From NCBI RefSeq assembly GCF_000936425.1, contig NZ_AVFK01000015.1, positions 62,001 to 126,000 of the forward strand: a stretch of 64,000 bases of DNA. Direction: 5' to 3'. Shown piece by piece: positions 16,899 to 26,181 of the stretch. The translations under genes and the position numbers were made by a program. How positions within the stretch are numbered: the first letter of the stretch is position 1; every line of letters starts with the position of its first letter. Origin of the DNA: Skermanella aerolata KACC 11604 (lineage in GTDB: Bacteria > Pseudomonadota > Alphaproteobacteria > Azospirillales > Azospirillaceae). The notes under the pieces are model-generated. The model ran no database searches, was not told where the DNA came from, and saw only the letters and a program-made list of their open reading frames with translations.

Positions 16899-19316
16899 AT
16901 GCGCATGTTCAGAAGGAGCACGCTCGCAGCCTGTTCGCTGGCGGCGATGCTCGCCGCTCCAGCCGCTGCCGAAACGGCCAAGTCCTACCGCGTCGCCGGC
17001 CTGTCCGCGCCGGCGGAGATCATCGTGGACCGATGGGGCGTTCCTCACATATACGCATCAGAGACTTATGACGCGTTCTTCGTCCAAGGCTTCAATGCTG
17101 CGCGTGATCGTCTGTGGCAGATCGACCTGTGGCGCAAGCGGGGCCTGGGCGAGTTGTCGAAGGACTTCGGCTCCTCCTATCTGGAGCAGGACCGAATGGC
17201 TCGCCAGTTCCTCTACCGCGGCGACATGTACCGGGAGTGGCTGGCCTATGGCAGCGACGCGAAGAAGATCGCCCAGCGCTATACCGACGGCGTCAACGCC
17301 TTCATCACCCTGACAGAGCAGGACCAAGCACTTCTCCCGATGGAGTTCAAGCTGCTGGGCTATAAGCCGTCCTACTGGCTGCCCGAGGATGTCGTGCGGA
17401 TCCGCAGCCATGGCCTGACCCGCAACCTCGACAGCGAGATCGAGCGCGCCGCCGTCGCCTGCGCCGCCGATCTCAAGACCGACCTGATGCGGAAGACTTT
17501 GGAGCCGGACTGGCAGACCCGGATTCCCGAAGGCCTCGATCCATGCGGGATTCCGCCCCAGGTTTCGGCGAATTATTCGCTCGGCACCAGCAACGTCAAG
17601 TTCACCAAGGAAAAACTCGCCGGTACCCAGCGGGCGGAGCTTGAGCCGGTCCCGGTGCCGGAGATCGAGCCGACGGCACTCGGCAGCAACAACTGGGCGA
17701 TAGCGCCGGACAAGACCACGACCGGCAGGGCTATCCTCGCCAACGATCCACACCGCGCCCACGGAGCGCCGTCGCTTCGCTACATCGCCCACATCACGGC
17801 ACCCGGCTTCAGCGTGATCGGCGCCGGCGAGCCTTCTCTTCCCGGCATCTCGATCGGCCATAACGGCAAGATCGCCTTCGGCCTGACGATCTTCTCGATC
17901 GATCAGGAGGACCTGTACGTCTATGACCTGAACCCCGCCGACCGCACCCAGTACAACTACCAGGGACGCTGGGAAGCGATGACGGTGGTGAACGAGTCGG
18001 TGCCGGTGAAGGGCCAGGGCGACAAGCCGGTCAGTCTCAGCTACACCCGCCACGGCCCCGTCCTCTATGTCGACGAGGCGAGGAACAAGGCCTATGCGGT
18101 GCGCGCCGCTTGGCTGGAGCCCGGCATGGCGCCCTATTTCGGCAGCACCGACTATATGCGCGCCGGCAATTGGGACGAGTTCCTGGCCGCCATGAACCGA
18201 TGGGGCTCGCCGTCGGAGAACCAGGTCTATGCCGACACCGAGGGCAATATCGGCTGGAAGCCCGGCGGCCTGACTCCTATCCGTCCCAACTGGGACGGCC
18301 TGATGCCGGTGCCGGGCGACGGGCGCTACGAGTGGCTGGGTTACCGCGACATGGACGAACTGCCGGTCGAGTACAATCCGGACCGCAAATGGGTCGGCAG
18401 CGCCAACCAGATGAACCTGCCGCCGGGTTACCCGGACGCCGAAAAGAAGATTGGCTTCGAGTGGACTGACCCGTCCCGCTTCAACCGGATCAAGGAAGTG
18501 CTCAGCGCCGACCGCAAGTTCGGCCTGGAGGACTCGATGGCGCTACAGGCCGACATGACGTCGATCCAGGCCCGCCGCGTCACGGTCCTGCTGAAAGGCA
18601 TCCAGAGCGACGATCCGACTTTAACTCCCGCTCTCAACCTGCTGACTTCATGGAATAACGTTCTGACCGCCGACAGCGCCGCCGGCGCTCTGTACGAAGT
18701 CTGGTTCATGAAGCATCTGCGTCCCGCCGTCGTCCGCGCGACCGTCCCCAAGCAGGCAGTCGACCTGATCGATCAGGGCGGCGTGCAGAGCGGCGAGCCG
18801 GCCGCGATCATCGCGGCGCTGGAATCCCCGGACCAGCGCTTCGGCAGCGATCCCACGGCCGCCCGCAACGACCTGCTGCTGGTCACGCTCAAGCAGGCAG
18901 TCTCGGAGCTTCAGAAGAAGCTGGGCACCGACATGGCCGCCTGGAAGTGGGCCAGCCTGCACCATGGGTATTTCGAGCACCCACTGGCCGCCGTCGTCGG
19001 CTCGGAAGAAAAGAAGCTGCTGGACGTCGGACCGTTCCCGAAGGGTGGCAGCGGCTTCACGCCCAATGCCACCACCTACCGCACCAGCGACTTCCGGATC
19101 ACCGCCGGCGGTTCGTTCAAGATGGTGGTCGATGTCGGCAACTGGGATGCCTCCCGCGCCGTCAATACCCCCGGCCAGTCGGGCAACCCGAACAGCCCGC
19201 ACTACCGCGATCTGGCGCCGCTCTGGCAGCAGGAACAGTATTTCCCGCTGCTCTACAGCCGCAAGGCGGTCGAGGATGCCGCGAAGGAGCGCATCATGCT
19301 GACCCCGGCGAACTGA
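16899..19316 (+). CDS. Penicillin acylase family N-terminal nucleophile hydrolase (exported)
   Basis: An 805-residue amidase precursor. A Sec signal peptide (ACSLAAMLAAPAAA) is followed by the alpha-subunit entry VDRWGVPHIYA and AARDRLWQIDLWRK. The self-cleavage site and nucleophile is Ser263 in LGSNNWAIAPDKT, at the start of the beta subunit, with NDPHRAH after it as in the family. Members cleave acyl amides, including beta-lactam side chains and acyl-homoserine lactones. A strong ribosome site (GGGAGGAAAGTACC) sets the start. The M20 peptidase and a symporter follow on the same strand, pointing to use of an amide as nutrient. Confidence 0.93.
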   Translation: MRMFRRSTLAACSLAAMLAAPAAAETAKSYRVAGLSAPAEIIVDRWGVPHIYASETYDAFFVQGFNAARDRLWQIDLWRKRGLGELSKDFGSSYLEQDRMARQFLYRGDMYREWLAYGSDAKKIAQRYTDGVNAFITLTEQDQALLPMEFKLLGYKPSYWLPEDVVRIRSHGLTRNLDSEIERAAVACAADLKTDLMRKTLEPDWQTRIPEGLDPCGIPPQVSANYSLGTSNVKFTKEKLAGTQRAELEPVPVPEIEPTALGSNNWAIAPDKTTTGRAILANDPHRAHGAPSLRYIAHITAPGFSVIGAGEPSLPGISIGHNGKIAFGLTIFSIDQEDLYVYDLNPADRTQYNYQGRWEAMTVVNESVPVKGQGDKPVSLSYTRHGPVLYVDEARNKAYAVRAAWLEPGMAPYFGSTDYMRAGNWDEFLAAMNRWGSPSENQVYADTEGNIGWKPGGLTPIRPNWDGLMPVPGDGRYEWLGYRDMDELPVEYNPDRKWVGSANQMNLPPGYPDAEKKIGFEWTDPSRFNRIKEVLSADRKFGLEDSMALQADMTSIQARRVTVLLKGIQSDDPTLTPALNLLTSWNNVLTADSAAGALYEVWFMKHLRPAVVRATVPKQAVDLIDQGGVQSGEPAAIIAALESPDQRFGSDPTAARNDLLLVTLKQAVSELQKKLGTDMAAWKWASLHHGYFEHPLAAVVGSEEKKLLDVGPFPKGGSGFTPNATTYRTSDFRITAGGSFKMVVDVGNWDASRAVNTPGQSGNPNSPHYRDLAPLWQQEQYFPLLYSRKAVEDAAKERIMLTPAN

Positions 19317-19409
19317 TAACCCGGCCAGCCGGCAGCACTTTCCGCGTCGCCATCCATTAACGAGTCACCATCCTTCAACCACCACCCTGTTGAACGACCG
19401 AGGTATCCA

Positions 19410-20585
19410 ATGAAGATCGACGACCGCATTACGGCGATGCATGGCGAGCTGACCGGTTGGCGCAGAGACCTTCATGCTCACCCGGAACTGGGCTTCGAAG
19501 AGCACAGGACCAGCGACTTCGTCGCCCGCAAGCTCGAGGAGTTCGGTCTGGAGGTCCATCGCGGCATCGCGAAGACGGGAGTGGTCGGCGTGCTGCGCGC
19601 CGGCCACGGCGGCAATCAGGCGATCGGCCTTCGGGCCGATATGGACGCATTGCCGATCAACGAAGCCAACGATGTGCCGTACAAATCGACCGCGCCGGGC
19701 AAGATGCACGCCTGCGGCCACGACGGCCACACCACCATGCTACTCGGCGCCGCGCGCTATCTGGCGGAAACCAAACGGTTCGACGGTACCGCCTACTTCA
19801 TCTTCCAGCCTGCCGAAGAGACCGCCGGCGGCGGCCGGGTGATGGTGGAGGAGGGGCTGCTGGAGCGATTCCCGATGTCGGCCATCTACGGGATGCACAA
19901 CTGGCCGGGTCTGGCGGTCGGCAGCATCGGTGCGGTGATCGGTCCCGTTATGGCCTCGATGGACACCTTCGAGATCGCGGTGACCGGCCTCGGCTCCCAC
20001 GCGGCCATGCCGCATCTCGGACGAGACCCGATCGTCGCCGGGGCCAACCTCGTCTCGACGCTTCAGACCATCGCCAGCCGCAGCATCGCTCCGACCGACG
20101 CGGTCGTTGTCAGCGTCACCCAGTTCCATGCAGGTGATGCCTGGAACGTGATCCCGGAGACCGTGAACATCCGCGGGACGGTGCGGACCCTGGACCGGAA
20201 CGTGCAGAAAGGCATGGAGCCGGCGTTGCGCCGGATCTGCGAAGGTCTGGCGCATGCCCATGGCATCGCCATGGACCTGACCTACACCTACGGCTACCCG
20301 GTCACAGTCAACACCGCCGCCGAGACGGAGTTCGCCCGGGAAGTGGCGGGGCAGGTGGTCGGCGCGGACAACGTCCAGCCGGCATTGGCGCCCAGCATGG
20401 GGGCGGAAGACTTCGCCTTCATGCTGGAAAAGCGGCCGGGCTGCTACGTCTGGGTCGGCAACGGGCCGACCGACGGCGGGCGCCAGCTTCACAACCCCCG
20501 CTACGACTTCAACGACGACATCCTGCCCACCGGCGTCGCCTATTGGGGCGAGCTGGTGGAGCGTGCCCTGCCCGTGCGCGGCTGA
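19410..20585 (+). CDS. M20 family aminoacylase/amidohydrolase
   Basis: A 391-residue zinc amidohydrolase of the hippurate hydrolase/IAA-amino acid hydrolase type. It begins with the usual LTGWRRDLHAHPELGFEEHRT, has the metal segments GLRADMDALPI and MHACGHDGHTTMLLGAA, and then FIFQPAEETAGGG and the dimerisation domain ending MGAEDFAFMLE. The cytoplasmic location (no signal peptide) suggests that it cleaves N-acyl amino acids after uptake by the symporter downstream. It starts 93 bases after the acylase and ends 12 bases before the next gene. Confidence 0.94.
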   Translation: MKIDDRITAMHGELTGWRRDLHAHPELGFEEHRTSDFVARKLEEFGLEVHRGIAKTGVVGVLRAGHGGNQAIGLRADMDALPINEANDVPYKSTAPGKMHACGHDGHTTMLLGAARYLAETKRFDGTAYFIFQPAEETAGGGRVMVEEGLLERFPMSAIYGMHNWPGLAVGSIGAVIGPVMASMDTFEIAVTGLGSHAAMPHLGRDPIVAGANLVSTLQTIASRSIAPTDAVVVSVTQFHAGDAWNVIPETVNIRGTVRTLDRNVQKGMEPALRRICEGLAHAHGIAMDLTYTYGYPVTVNTAAETEFAREVAGQVVGADNVQPALAPSMGAEDFAFMLEKRPGCYVWVGNGPTDGGRQLHNPRYDFNDDILPTGVAYWGELVERALPVRG

Positions 20586-20597
20586 AGGAGGATCGAC

Positions 20598-20840
20598 ATG
20601 GCAATGGAAGACCAGCCCGCCGTCGCGCGTGAAAGCACGCGCGACGCCAGCAAAGCCTTCGCGATCTTCACCGCCGTCATGGTGCTGGTGATGATCTTCC
20701 CGATCTACGGCTTCGCCAATAAGGTCGAGCCGATGGTCCTGGGCATGCCGTTCTCGCTGTTCTGGATCGTTGCCTGGATCGGCGTCGAGTTCGTCGGCTT
20801 GCTTTGCTTCATAGCCTATGAATTTTCGGGGGAGCGGTAA
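20598..20840 (+). CDS. Small membrane protein (DUF3311-like) paired with symporter
   Basis: An 80-residue protein with two membrane spans (about 22-40 and 51-73). It has the start of small accessory proteins that sit directly before sodium:solute symporters of the PanF-like type. Its TGA-less stop region overlaps the symporter start by one base (TAATG at 20838-20842), so translation of the two is coupled. It starts behind GGAGGATCGAC, 12 bases after the M20 gene. A role as accessory transporter subunit is inferred from position and size. Confidence 0.8.
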   Translation: MAMEDQPAVARESTRDASKAFAIFTAVMVLVMIFPIYGFANKVEPMVLGMPFSLFWIVAWIGVEFVGLLCFIAYEFSGER

Positions 20841-22300
20841 TGGAAAAATGGGTGGTCGCCCTGCTGGCGATGAGCGCCTATCTGGTCTTCGCCTTCATCG
20901 TCGGCGTACTGGCCGGCCGGGGCCGGTCGTTCTGGTCGGTATCGGAATACACCGTGGCGGATCGCGGCCTGGGCCTCGTGCTGATGTGGTTCCTGATGGG
21001 CGGAACGGTGTTTAGCGCCTTCGCATTCCTAGGAGGTCCGGGCTGGGCCTATTCCAAGGGCGCCGCGTCCTTCTACATCCTGGCGTACACATGCTTGGGC
21101 TTGCTGCCCTGGTACCTGATTGGTCCCAAGGTCGCCCGGATCGGCGCCCGGAAGAACTTCTACACCATGGGCGAATTCCTGGGCGACAGGTACGATTCGC
21201 GCGCCATCCAGGTGCTGGTCGGAGTCATCTCGGTACTGGCGTTCATCCAGTATCTTACCTTGCAGATCAAGGGTATGGCCTACGTCTTCAATGTCCTGAC
21301 TGAAGATGCGATCCCGATCTGGCTGGGTGCGCTGATCTCCTACGGGATCGTCATCGTGTATGTCGCGACCAGCGGCGTACGGGGTGCGGCATGGAGCGAC
21401 GTACTGCAAGGCATCCTGATGCTGCTGGTCGCCTGGGTCGTCGGCTACACCGTCGTCTACAGCTTCCATGACGGCGTGGCTGATATGTTCCGGGGGATCG
21501 AGGCAAGCAGGCCGGGCTTCCTGACGGTCGGCGCTGAAGGCTCCGGCATGTCGCCGATGTCCTACACCACGATCCTGCTGGTATCGGTCATAGGATTCAT
21601 CATGTGGCCGCACCTGTTCACCAAGTCCTTCACCACCACCGAGAAGAAGATCAAGCAGACGGTTTTGGTCTATCCGCTCTTCGCGATATTCCTGGTGCCG
21701 ATCCTATTCATCGGCTTCGCGGCCGTCGGCGTCGTCGACCCGGCCCAGCTCACCGGCCCTGACACGATCCTGCCCCATCTGGTGACCCACGAAATGGGTG
21801 CCAGCGGCATCGTCTACGGTCTGATCGGTGCCGGAGCGCTGGCGGCGGCCATGTCTTCGGCGGATGCCATTACCCATGGCGGATCAGTGTCTTTCGGGCG
21901 CGACATCATCCAGCCTCTTAAGCCCGACCTGCCGGAACGCACCCAGATCTGGATCATGCGCCTGTCGGTCATCGCCATCGGGACGGTGGCCTACTACCTC
22001 TCGATCTTCGGAGCCGCTGGGCTCGTCCAACTGCTGGTCGGGGCCTATGGATCGATCGTCCAGTTCGCTCCTGCGGTCTACGGCGCCCTCTGGTGGCGGC
22101 GCGGCACCTCGACCGGAGTCATCGCCGGCTTGGTCGCCGGCATTGCGGTGAACTACTACTTCCAGCTGGTTCAACCCGCGACTCCGCTGGACATCAACGC
22201 CGGTATCCTGGGGCTGATCGTCAACGTCGTTCTGTTCGTCGGCATGAGCATGGTCACCAACCCAGCCGGCAGCCGGGCCGACGAATACATCAAGGCGTGA
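20840..22300 (+). CDS. Sodium:solute symporter family transporter
   Basis: A 486-residue integral membrane protein with about 13 hydrophobic spans. It carries the SSS-type entry segment GGTVFSAFAFLGGPGWAYSKGA, ADRGLGLVLMW, and the later AGALAAAMSSADAITHGGSV, which fits the Na+-site helix of the LeuT-fold symporters. Substrates in this family include pantothenate, proline, sugars and organic acids. Next to an exported acylase and a cytoplasmic M20 amidohydrolase, uptake of the released acid or N-acyl amino acid is likely. No assignment to a named substrate can be made. Confidence 0.9.
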   Translation: MEKWVVALLAMSAYLVFAFIVGVLAGRGRSFWSVSEYTVADRGLGLVLMWFLMGGTVFSAFAFLGGPGWAYSKGAASFYILAYTCLGLLPWYLIGPKVARIGARKNFYTMGEFLGDRYDSRAIQVLVGVISVLAFIQYLTLQIKGMAYVFNVLTEDAIPIWLGALISYGIVIVYVATSGVRGAAWSDVLQGILMLLVAWVVGYTVVYSFHDGVADMFRGIEASRPGFLTVGAEGSGMSPMSYTTILLVSVIGFIMWPHLFTKSFTTTEKKIKQTVLVYPLFAIFLVPILFIGFAAVGVVDPAQLTGPDTILPHLVTHEMGASGIVYGLIGAGALAAAMSSADAITHGGSVSFGRDIIQPLKPDLPERTQIWIMRLSVIAIGTVAYYLSIFGAAGLVQLLVGAYGSIVQFAPAVYGALWWRRGTSTGVIAGLVAGIAVNYYFQLVQPATPLDINAGILGLIVNVVLFVGMSMVTNPAGSRADEYIKA

Positions 22301-22302
22301 TC

Positions 22303-22493
22303 TCATGAACCGGACAGGTTGGAACCGGCGACCCACGTTTCCATGACCGTCAGGTCGCGGCTCAGCAGGACCAGATCGGCTCGGTATCCAGGCATAAGCC
22401 GACCGAGCCGATCTGGTCCTGCTTCAGGAACTTTGCGAGTCTGAGCGACGCCATCGGCAGGGCTTCCTCGACCGCTTCCTTCAATCCCGCCAA
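22303..22493 (-). pseudogene. nagA: Decayed 3' end of N-acetylglucosamine-6-phosphate deacetylase (nagA)
   Basis: Read on the minus strand in one frame, the upstream part gives GLKEAVEEALPMASLRLAKF, typical of the NagA C-terminal helix. In another frame the next part gives DRLGRLMPGYRADLVLLSRD and ends TVMETWVAGSNLSGS before a TGA at 22303-22305. Together these match the last 60 or so residues of NagA (amino sugar catabolism), broken by a frameshift near 22411-22420. No upstream coding part is left; beyond about 22493 the sequence becomes AT-rich. This is a relic, most likely from deletion. Confidence 0.75.
22364..22423. repeat. Perfect 22-bp inverted repeat inside the nagA relic
   Basis: AGCAGGACCAGATCGGCTCG at 22364-22383 plus GT is matched exactly by its complement at 22402-22423, with a 16-base loop. 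One arm codes the NagA end RADLVLL, and the other covers the frameshift. It may also act as a terminator for the symporter gene that ends at 22300, though no T run follows. Confidence 0.85.
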
Positions 22494-22724
22494 CCTACAC
22501 CGGCCAGATCAAGGCGCCAGCTTGGTCGTGCTGAAGTTAAAAGCCATTAATCATTAATAATCGTTCATAATAACGAAAACAGAATTACTTTAAATCGCAT
22601 AACAAGCCGCATTCCGTACTTGTTTCTTTTGAAAGTACGTCGAAATAATCATTCCTGTGCATTAAATAATTGGAAATAAATGCCGTGACATTATTGGGGC
22701 AGAGAGCAGCCCAAGGAACAATTT
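22494..22724 (+). promoter_or_regulatory. AT-rich leader of the RTX protein gene
   Basis: About 200 bases with far lower GC than the surroundings, rich in ATTAAT and AATAAT words. It holds an inverted repeat CGTACTT/AAGTACG (22615-22621 and 22633-22639) and likely promoter elements, but no single -35/-10 pair stands out. The base composition suggests either silencing-type regulation or foreign origin for the downstream gene. Confidence 0.4.
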
Positions 22725-24344
22725 ATGACCTACAACCCCATCGCCATTTCGGCGCTGGCAGCGGACGTCGTGACTTTCGAGAACGCCGTCCCCACCAACA
22801 TCATCTGGGTTTCGAACAGCGGCAACGATCGTAATTCAGGAGACGAAAGCTCGCCCTACAAGACGATTCAGGCGGCGGTAAAGGCAGCCAAGCCCGGAAC
22901 CGCCGTCATGGTCAAAGAGGGAACCTACAAAGAGAACGTCGACCTCCTCGGGAAAAGCGGCACTGCGGACAAACCGGTCTGGATCGTTTCGGCCGATGGC
23001 CCAGGCGCCGCGAACATTGTGGCTGCCAACTCCAGCAAACCTGTAATACTTGGTTATGGGGTTAGTAATCTTGTCATCAAGGGGTTTGAACTGACCGGCG
23101 GTACCGAAGGTATCAAGCTGACGCAGAGCGGCACCAACCTGACCAAGCTCGTCAACAGCGTGGTGATCGAAAACAACATCGTTCACGGCCAGTCGATCGA
23201 CGGCATCAAGACGGCGCAGACGCTCAACACAGCGATCGTCGGCAATACCGTCTACGACATCAAGGGACAGGAAGGCATCGACAACGTCTACATGCGGAAC
23301 GGCGTCATCGCCAACAACGAAGTCTACGATATCCGGGGTTTGAGCGGCATCGTCGTCAAGGCCGGCTCGTCGAACGTGAAAATCCTGAACAACTACCTGC
23401 ACGACGTCCCCGACGGCATCCTCGTCGGCGGCTTCAGCAGCGATCAGGGATCCGTCTTCCCGGCCGGCGTCCGCTACGAAGCCAAGAACGTCCTGGTCCA
23501 GGGCAACATGGTCGTCGATGCGTGGAAGCACGCGCTGAACGCCTATGGCGCCGTGGACAGCCTCATCCTGAACAATTCACTGGCGAACGTCAGCAAGGTC
23601 TCGGTCATCAACGCGACCACAGACAATCTTGGCTACGTGTCCAAGGGTCTCCAGTTCGTTGACAACATCCTTTCCAAGAACTACTGGACGACCAAGGATG
23701 GTGCCGTCAGCGTCTTCTCCGGCAACGGCCTCACGGGCGACTTCGACCATTCTCAACTCGGCCCCGGCGCCGTCAAGGGCTACATGCCGATCGACAAGTC
23801 GGTGCACGATTGGCAGGATAGCGCCGCCTACGGCAGGGTTTTTAAGGGCGGCGCCGGTGCCGACCACCTCGTCGGGTCGTCCGGCAACGATTATATCGAC
23901 GGCGGTTCCGGCATCGACCGAATGCTGGGCGGCAAGGGCGACGATATCTACGTCGTGGGGTCCAAGCTGGATGTCGTGATCGAGAAGCCGGGCGAGGGAC
24001 GGGATACGGTGTTTCTCTGGGACAACAAATACACCTTGCCGGATAACGTCGAGAATCTCGTCATCAAGACGGCGGCCGGCGCCACGGTGATCGACAACGG
24101 CCTGGACAACATCTTGACGGGGGGCGGCGGCAAGGACACCTTCGTCTTCACCGCCAACCACGGCCACGATCTCATCAAGGGGTTCCAGATCGGCCAGGAC
24201 CACATCGTACTGGACTCGTCTGTCAAGCTGGCGGACCTGAAGGTGGCGCAGACGACCGGCGGCGATCTGGTGATACAGCACGGATCGCAATCGATCACCC
24301 TGCTCGGCGTCGATCCGCATTCGGATCTGACGAACGTCTTCTAA
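22725..24344 (+). CDS. Secreted right-handed beta-helix protein with C-terminal RTX repeats
   Basis: A 539-residue protein without Sec signal. Residues 27-330 look like a parallel beta-helix of the pectate lyase/DUF1565 type (WVSNSGNDRNSGDESSPYKT entry, then many NN-V and GI-V strand repeats). Residues about 374-410 and 463-480 hold calcium-binding RTX nonapeptides (GGAGADHLVGSSGNDYIDGG). Such a layout is that of type I secreted surface or polysaccharide-active proteins, such as alginate C5-epimerases or lyases, but the catalytic residues are not identified. No type I exporter genes are nearby, so it must use one elsewhere. It follows an AT-rich leader. Confidence 0.85.
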   Translation: MTYNPIAISALAADVVTFENAVPTNIIWVSNSGNDRNSGDESSPYKTIQAAVKAAKPGTAVMVKEGTYKENVDLLGKSGTADKPVWIVSADGPGAANIVAANSSKPVILGYGVSNLVIKGFELTGGTEGIKLTQSGTNLTKLVNSVVIENNIVHGQSIDGIKTAQTLNTAIVGNTVYDIKGQEGIDNVYMRNGVIANNEVYDIRGLSGIVVKAGSSNVKILNNYLHDVPDGILVGGFSSDQGSVFPAGVRYEAKNVLVQGNMVVDAWKHALNAYGAVDSLILNNSLANVSKVSVINATTDNLGYVSKGLQFVDNILSKNYWTTKDGAVSVFSGNGLTGDFDHSQLGPGAVKGYMPIDKSVHDWQDSAAYGRVFKGGAGADHLVGSSGNDYIDGGSGIDRMLGGKGDDIYVVGSKLDVVIEKPGEGRDTVFLWDNKYTLPDNVENLVIKTAAGATVIDNGLDNILTGGGGKDTFVFTANHGHDLIKGFQIGQDHIVLDSSVKLADLKVAQTTGGDLVIQHGSQSITLLGVDPHSDLTNVF

Positions 24345-24350
24345 CCGATG

Positions 24351-24396
24351 CAGGGTGCCGGACCACGAGCCCGACCGCCGGCGATCCGGCACCCTG
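24351..24396. terminator. Bidirectional hairpin between RTX gene and katA
   Basis: A perfect 12-bp repeat (CAGGGTGCCGGA at 24351-24362, complement at 24385-24396) with a 22-base loop, between two convergent genes. Confidence 0.6.
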
Positions 24397-24407
24397 ATCC
24401 GTAAAGA

Positions 24408-25862
24408 CTACTCGGCGGCGACCGCCGTCACCTCAGCCGGAAGACGCTTCGCGACACCGGCGGCATAAGCCGGGTCGGCCTTTTCGAAATGGGCGAGTTG
24501 GCGGCGCTGGATCATGACCGGGGCCTGTCCCAGCGATGCCGCGATATTGTCCATCAGCCGCTCCCGCGCCGCGTCGTCCATCAGCCGGAACAGGTCGCCG
24601 GCCTGGGTATAGTCGTCGTTGCCGATCCGATGGTCGTAGCGGTCGGCATCGCCCTGGATGCGCAGCGCGGGTTCGGAATACCGGGGACTATCCACCGGTC
24701 CGCCGAAGCTGTTCGGCTGGTAGTTGGGCGCTCCGCCGCCATTGCCGTCGAACCGCATGGCGCCGTCGCGCTGATAGCTGTGGACGGGGGCCGCGTGCGG
24801 CTTGTTGACCGGCAGCAAACCGTAATTGCCGCCCAGGCGGTAGCGATGGGCGTCGGCATAGGAGAACAGCCGGCCCTGGAGCATCTTGTCCGGGCTGAAC
24901 GAAATGCCGGGGACGACATTGGCCGGGCTGAACGCCGCCTGCTCGACCTCGGCGAAGTAGTTCTCCGGGTTGCGGTTCAATTCCAGATGCCCGATCTCGA
25001 TCAGCGGGTAATCGGCGTGACGCCAGACCTTGGTCAGATCGAATGGGTCGAAGGCGTAGCGGTCTGCCTCCCCCTCCGGCATGATCTGGACATAGACGCG
25101 CCAGCTCGGAAACTCGCCGTCCTGGATCGAGCCGAACAGGTCGCGGGTCGCGTGGTCCGGATCGACGCCGGCCATCCTGACCGCCTGCTCGCCGGTGAAG
25201 TTCTCGATGCCCTGGTTGGTCTTGAAGTGGTACTTGACCCAGAACCGCTCGCCCGCTTCGTTGATCCACGAGAAGGTATGGCTGCCGAAGCCGTCCATGT
25301 GGCGATAGCTGCGCGGCGTGCCGCGGTCGCTGAACAGAATGGTCAGCTGGTGCAGCGTTTCCGGCGACAGCGAGAAGAAGTCCCAGACCATCGTCGGGCT
25401 CTTCAGGTTTGTCAGTGGGTCGCGCTTCTGCGTATGGATGAAATCGGGGAACTTCAGCGGATCGCGGACGAAGAAGACCGGCGTGTTGTTGCCGACCAGA
25501 TCGTAGTTGCCCTCTTCGGTGTAGAACTTCAACGCGAAGCCCCTGGGGTCGCGCTCGGCATCGGCCGAGCCCTTTTCTCCGCCAACCGTAGAGAAGCGCA
25601 GGAAGGTTTCAGTCTCCTTGCCGACCTTGTTCAGGAAGGCTGCGGTCGTCCAGGCCGATACGTCGCGGGTCACGCGGAAGACGCCATAGGCGCCGGCGCC
25701 CTTGGCATGCACGACCCGCTCGGGGATACGCTCACGGTTGAAATGGGCCAGCTTCTCGATCAAGTGGAAGTCCTGCATCAGGACAGGTCCACGCGGACCG
25801 GCGGTCAGGGAATTCTGATTGTCCCCGACGGGAATGCCGAATGTGGTCGTGAGCGTGGTCAT
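24408..25862 (-). CDS. katA: Monofunctional haem catalase, small-subunit type
   Basis: A 484-residue catalase that breaks down hydrogen peroxide. The distal His52 lies in [12 protein letters not shown], the [20 protein letters not shown] and [16 protein letters not shown] segments are typical, and the proximal haem Tyr is in [14 protein letters not shown]. Length fits clade 3 small catalases that bind NADPH. It is cytoplasmic. Upstream on the same strand lies a 55-residue gene, then an OxyR-type operator, with oxyR divergent, so peroxide induction through OxyR is very likely. Confidence 0.96.
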   Translation of the reverse strand: MTTLTTTFGIPVGDNQNSLTAGPRGPVLMQDFHLIEKLAHFNRERIPERVVHAKGAGAYGVFRVTRDVSAWTTAAFLNKVGKETETFLRFSTVGGEKGSADAERDPRGFALKFYTEEGNYDLVGNNTPVFFVRDPLKFPDFIHTQKRDPLTNLKSPTMVWDFFSLSPETLHQLTILFSDRGTPRSYRHMDGFGSHTFSWINEAGERFWVKYHFKTNQGIENFTGEQAVRMAGVDPDHATRDLFGSIQDGEFPSWRVYVQIMPEGEADRYAFDPFDLTKVWRHADYPLIEIGHLELNRNPENYFAEVEQAAFSPANVVPGISFSPDKMLQGRLFSYADAHRYRLGGNYGLLPVNKPHAAPVHSYQRDGAMRFDGNGGGAPNYQPNSFGGPVDSPRYSEPALRIQGDADRYDHRIGNDDYTQAGDLFRLMDDAARERLMDNIAASLGQAPVMIQRRQLAHFEKADPAYAAGVAKRLPAEVTAVAAE

Positions 25863-25915
25863 GAACTCGACTCCTCCAGAAAAATAAAATTGCGAAAGGT
25901 TTTGTTGAAGCCGGA

Positions 25916-26083
25916 TCAGCGGATCGCACTGGCGATGTGACGGCGGTTGCGGTGGAGCTTCAGGAGCAGGGGGGCCGGCAGGTCGCCTCGCACACGCACC
26001 ACGCTGTCCTGTACCTCAAGGCGCCCGCCGCGACGGTTCACCTCCTCGATCAGCAGGCGAAGGCTTTTGCGAACTCCGTTCAT
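25916..26083 (-). CDS. Small protein with TubC-docking-domain-like fold, upstream of katA
   Basis: A 55-residue protein with a start at 26083 behind GGAGATCGGGATCG. It reads [20 protein letters not shown], then [18 protein letters not shown]. This helix-hairpin-helix pattern resembles the TubC N-terminal docking domain, known from megasynthases, though here it is a free-standing protein. An alternative start at 26113 adds ten residues. It ends 53 bases before katA, on the same strand, so it is the first gene after the OxyR operator and is probably co-induced. Its function is unknown. Confidence 0.6.
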   Translation of the reverse strand: MNGVRKSLRLLIEEVNRRGGRLEVQDSVVRVRGDLPAPLLLKLHRNRRHIASAIR

Positions 26084-26151
26084 CGATCCCGATCTCCATT
26101 CCGGTCTGCTCATGGGGTTCACGATGCCCCCATTTTCGTGATAAGACCAAT

Positions 26152-26181
26152 CGATGGTTAGGATTGGATCGATAACCATCG
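26152..26181. promoter_or_regulatory. Palindromic operator between oxyR and katA (probable OxyR site)
   Basis: CGATGGTTA and TAACCATCG separated by 12 bases lie between the divergent oxyR and small gene/katA starts, ending 23 bases before oxyR. The spacing and position fit a LysR-type (OxyR) binding site that serves both promoters. Confidence 0.6.
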
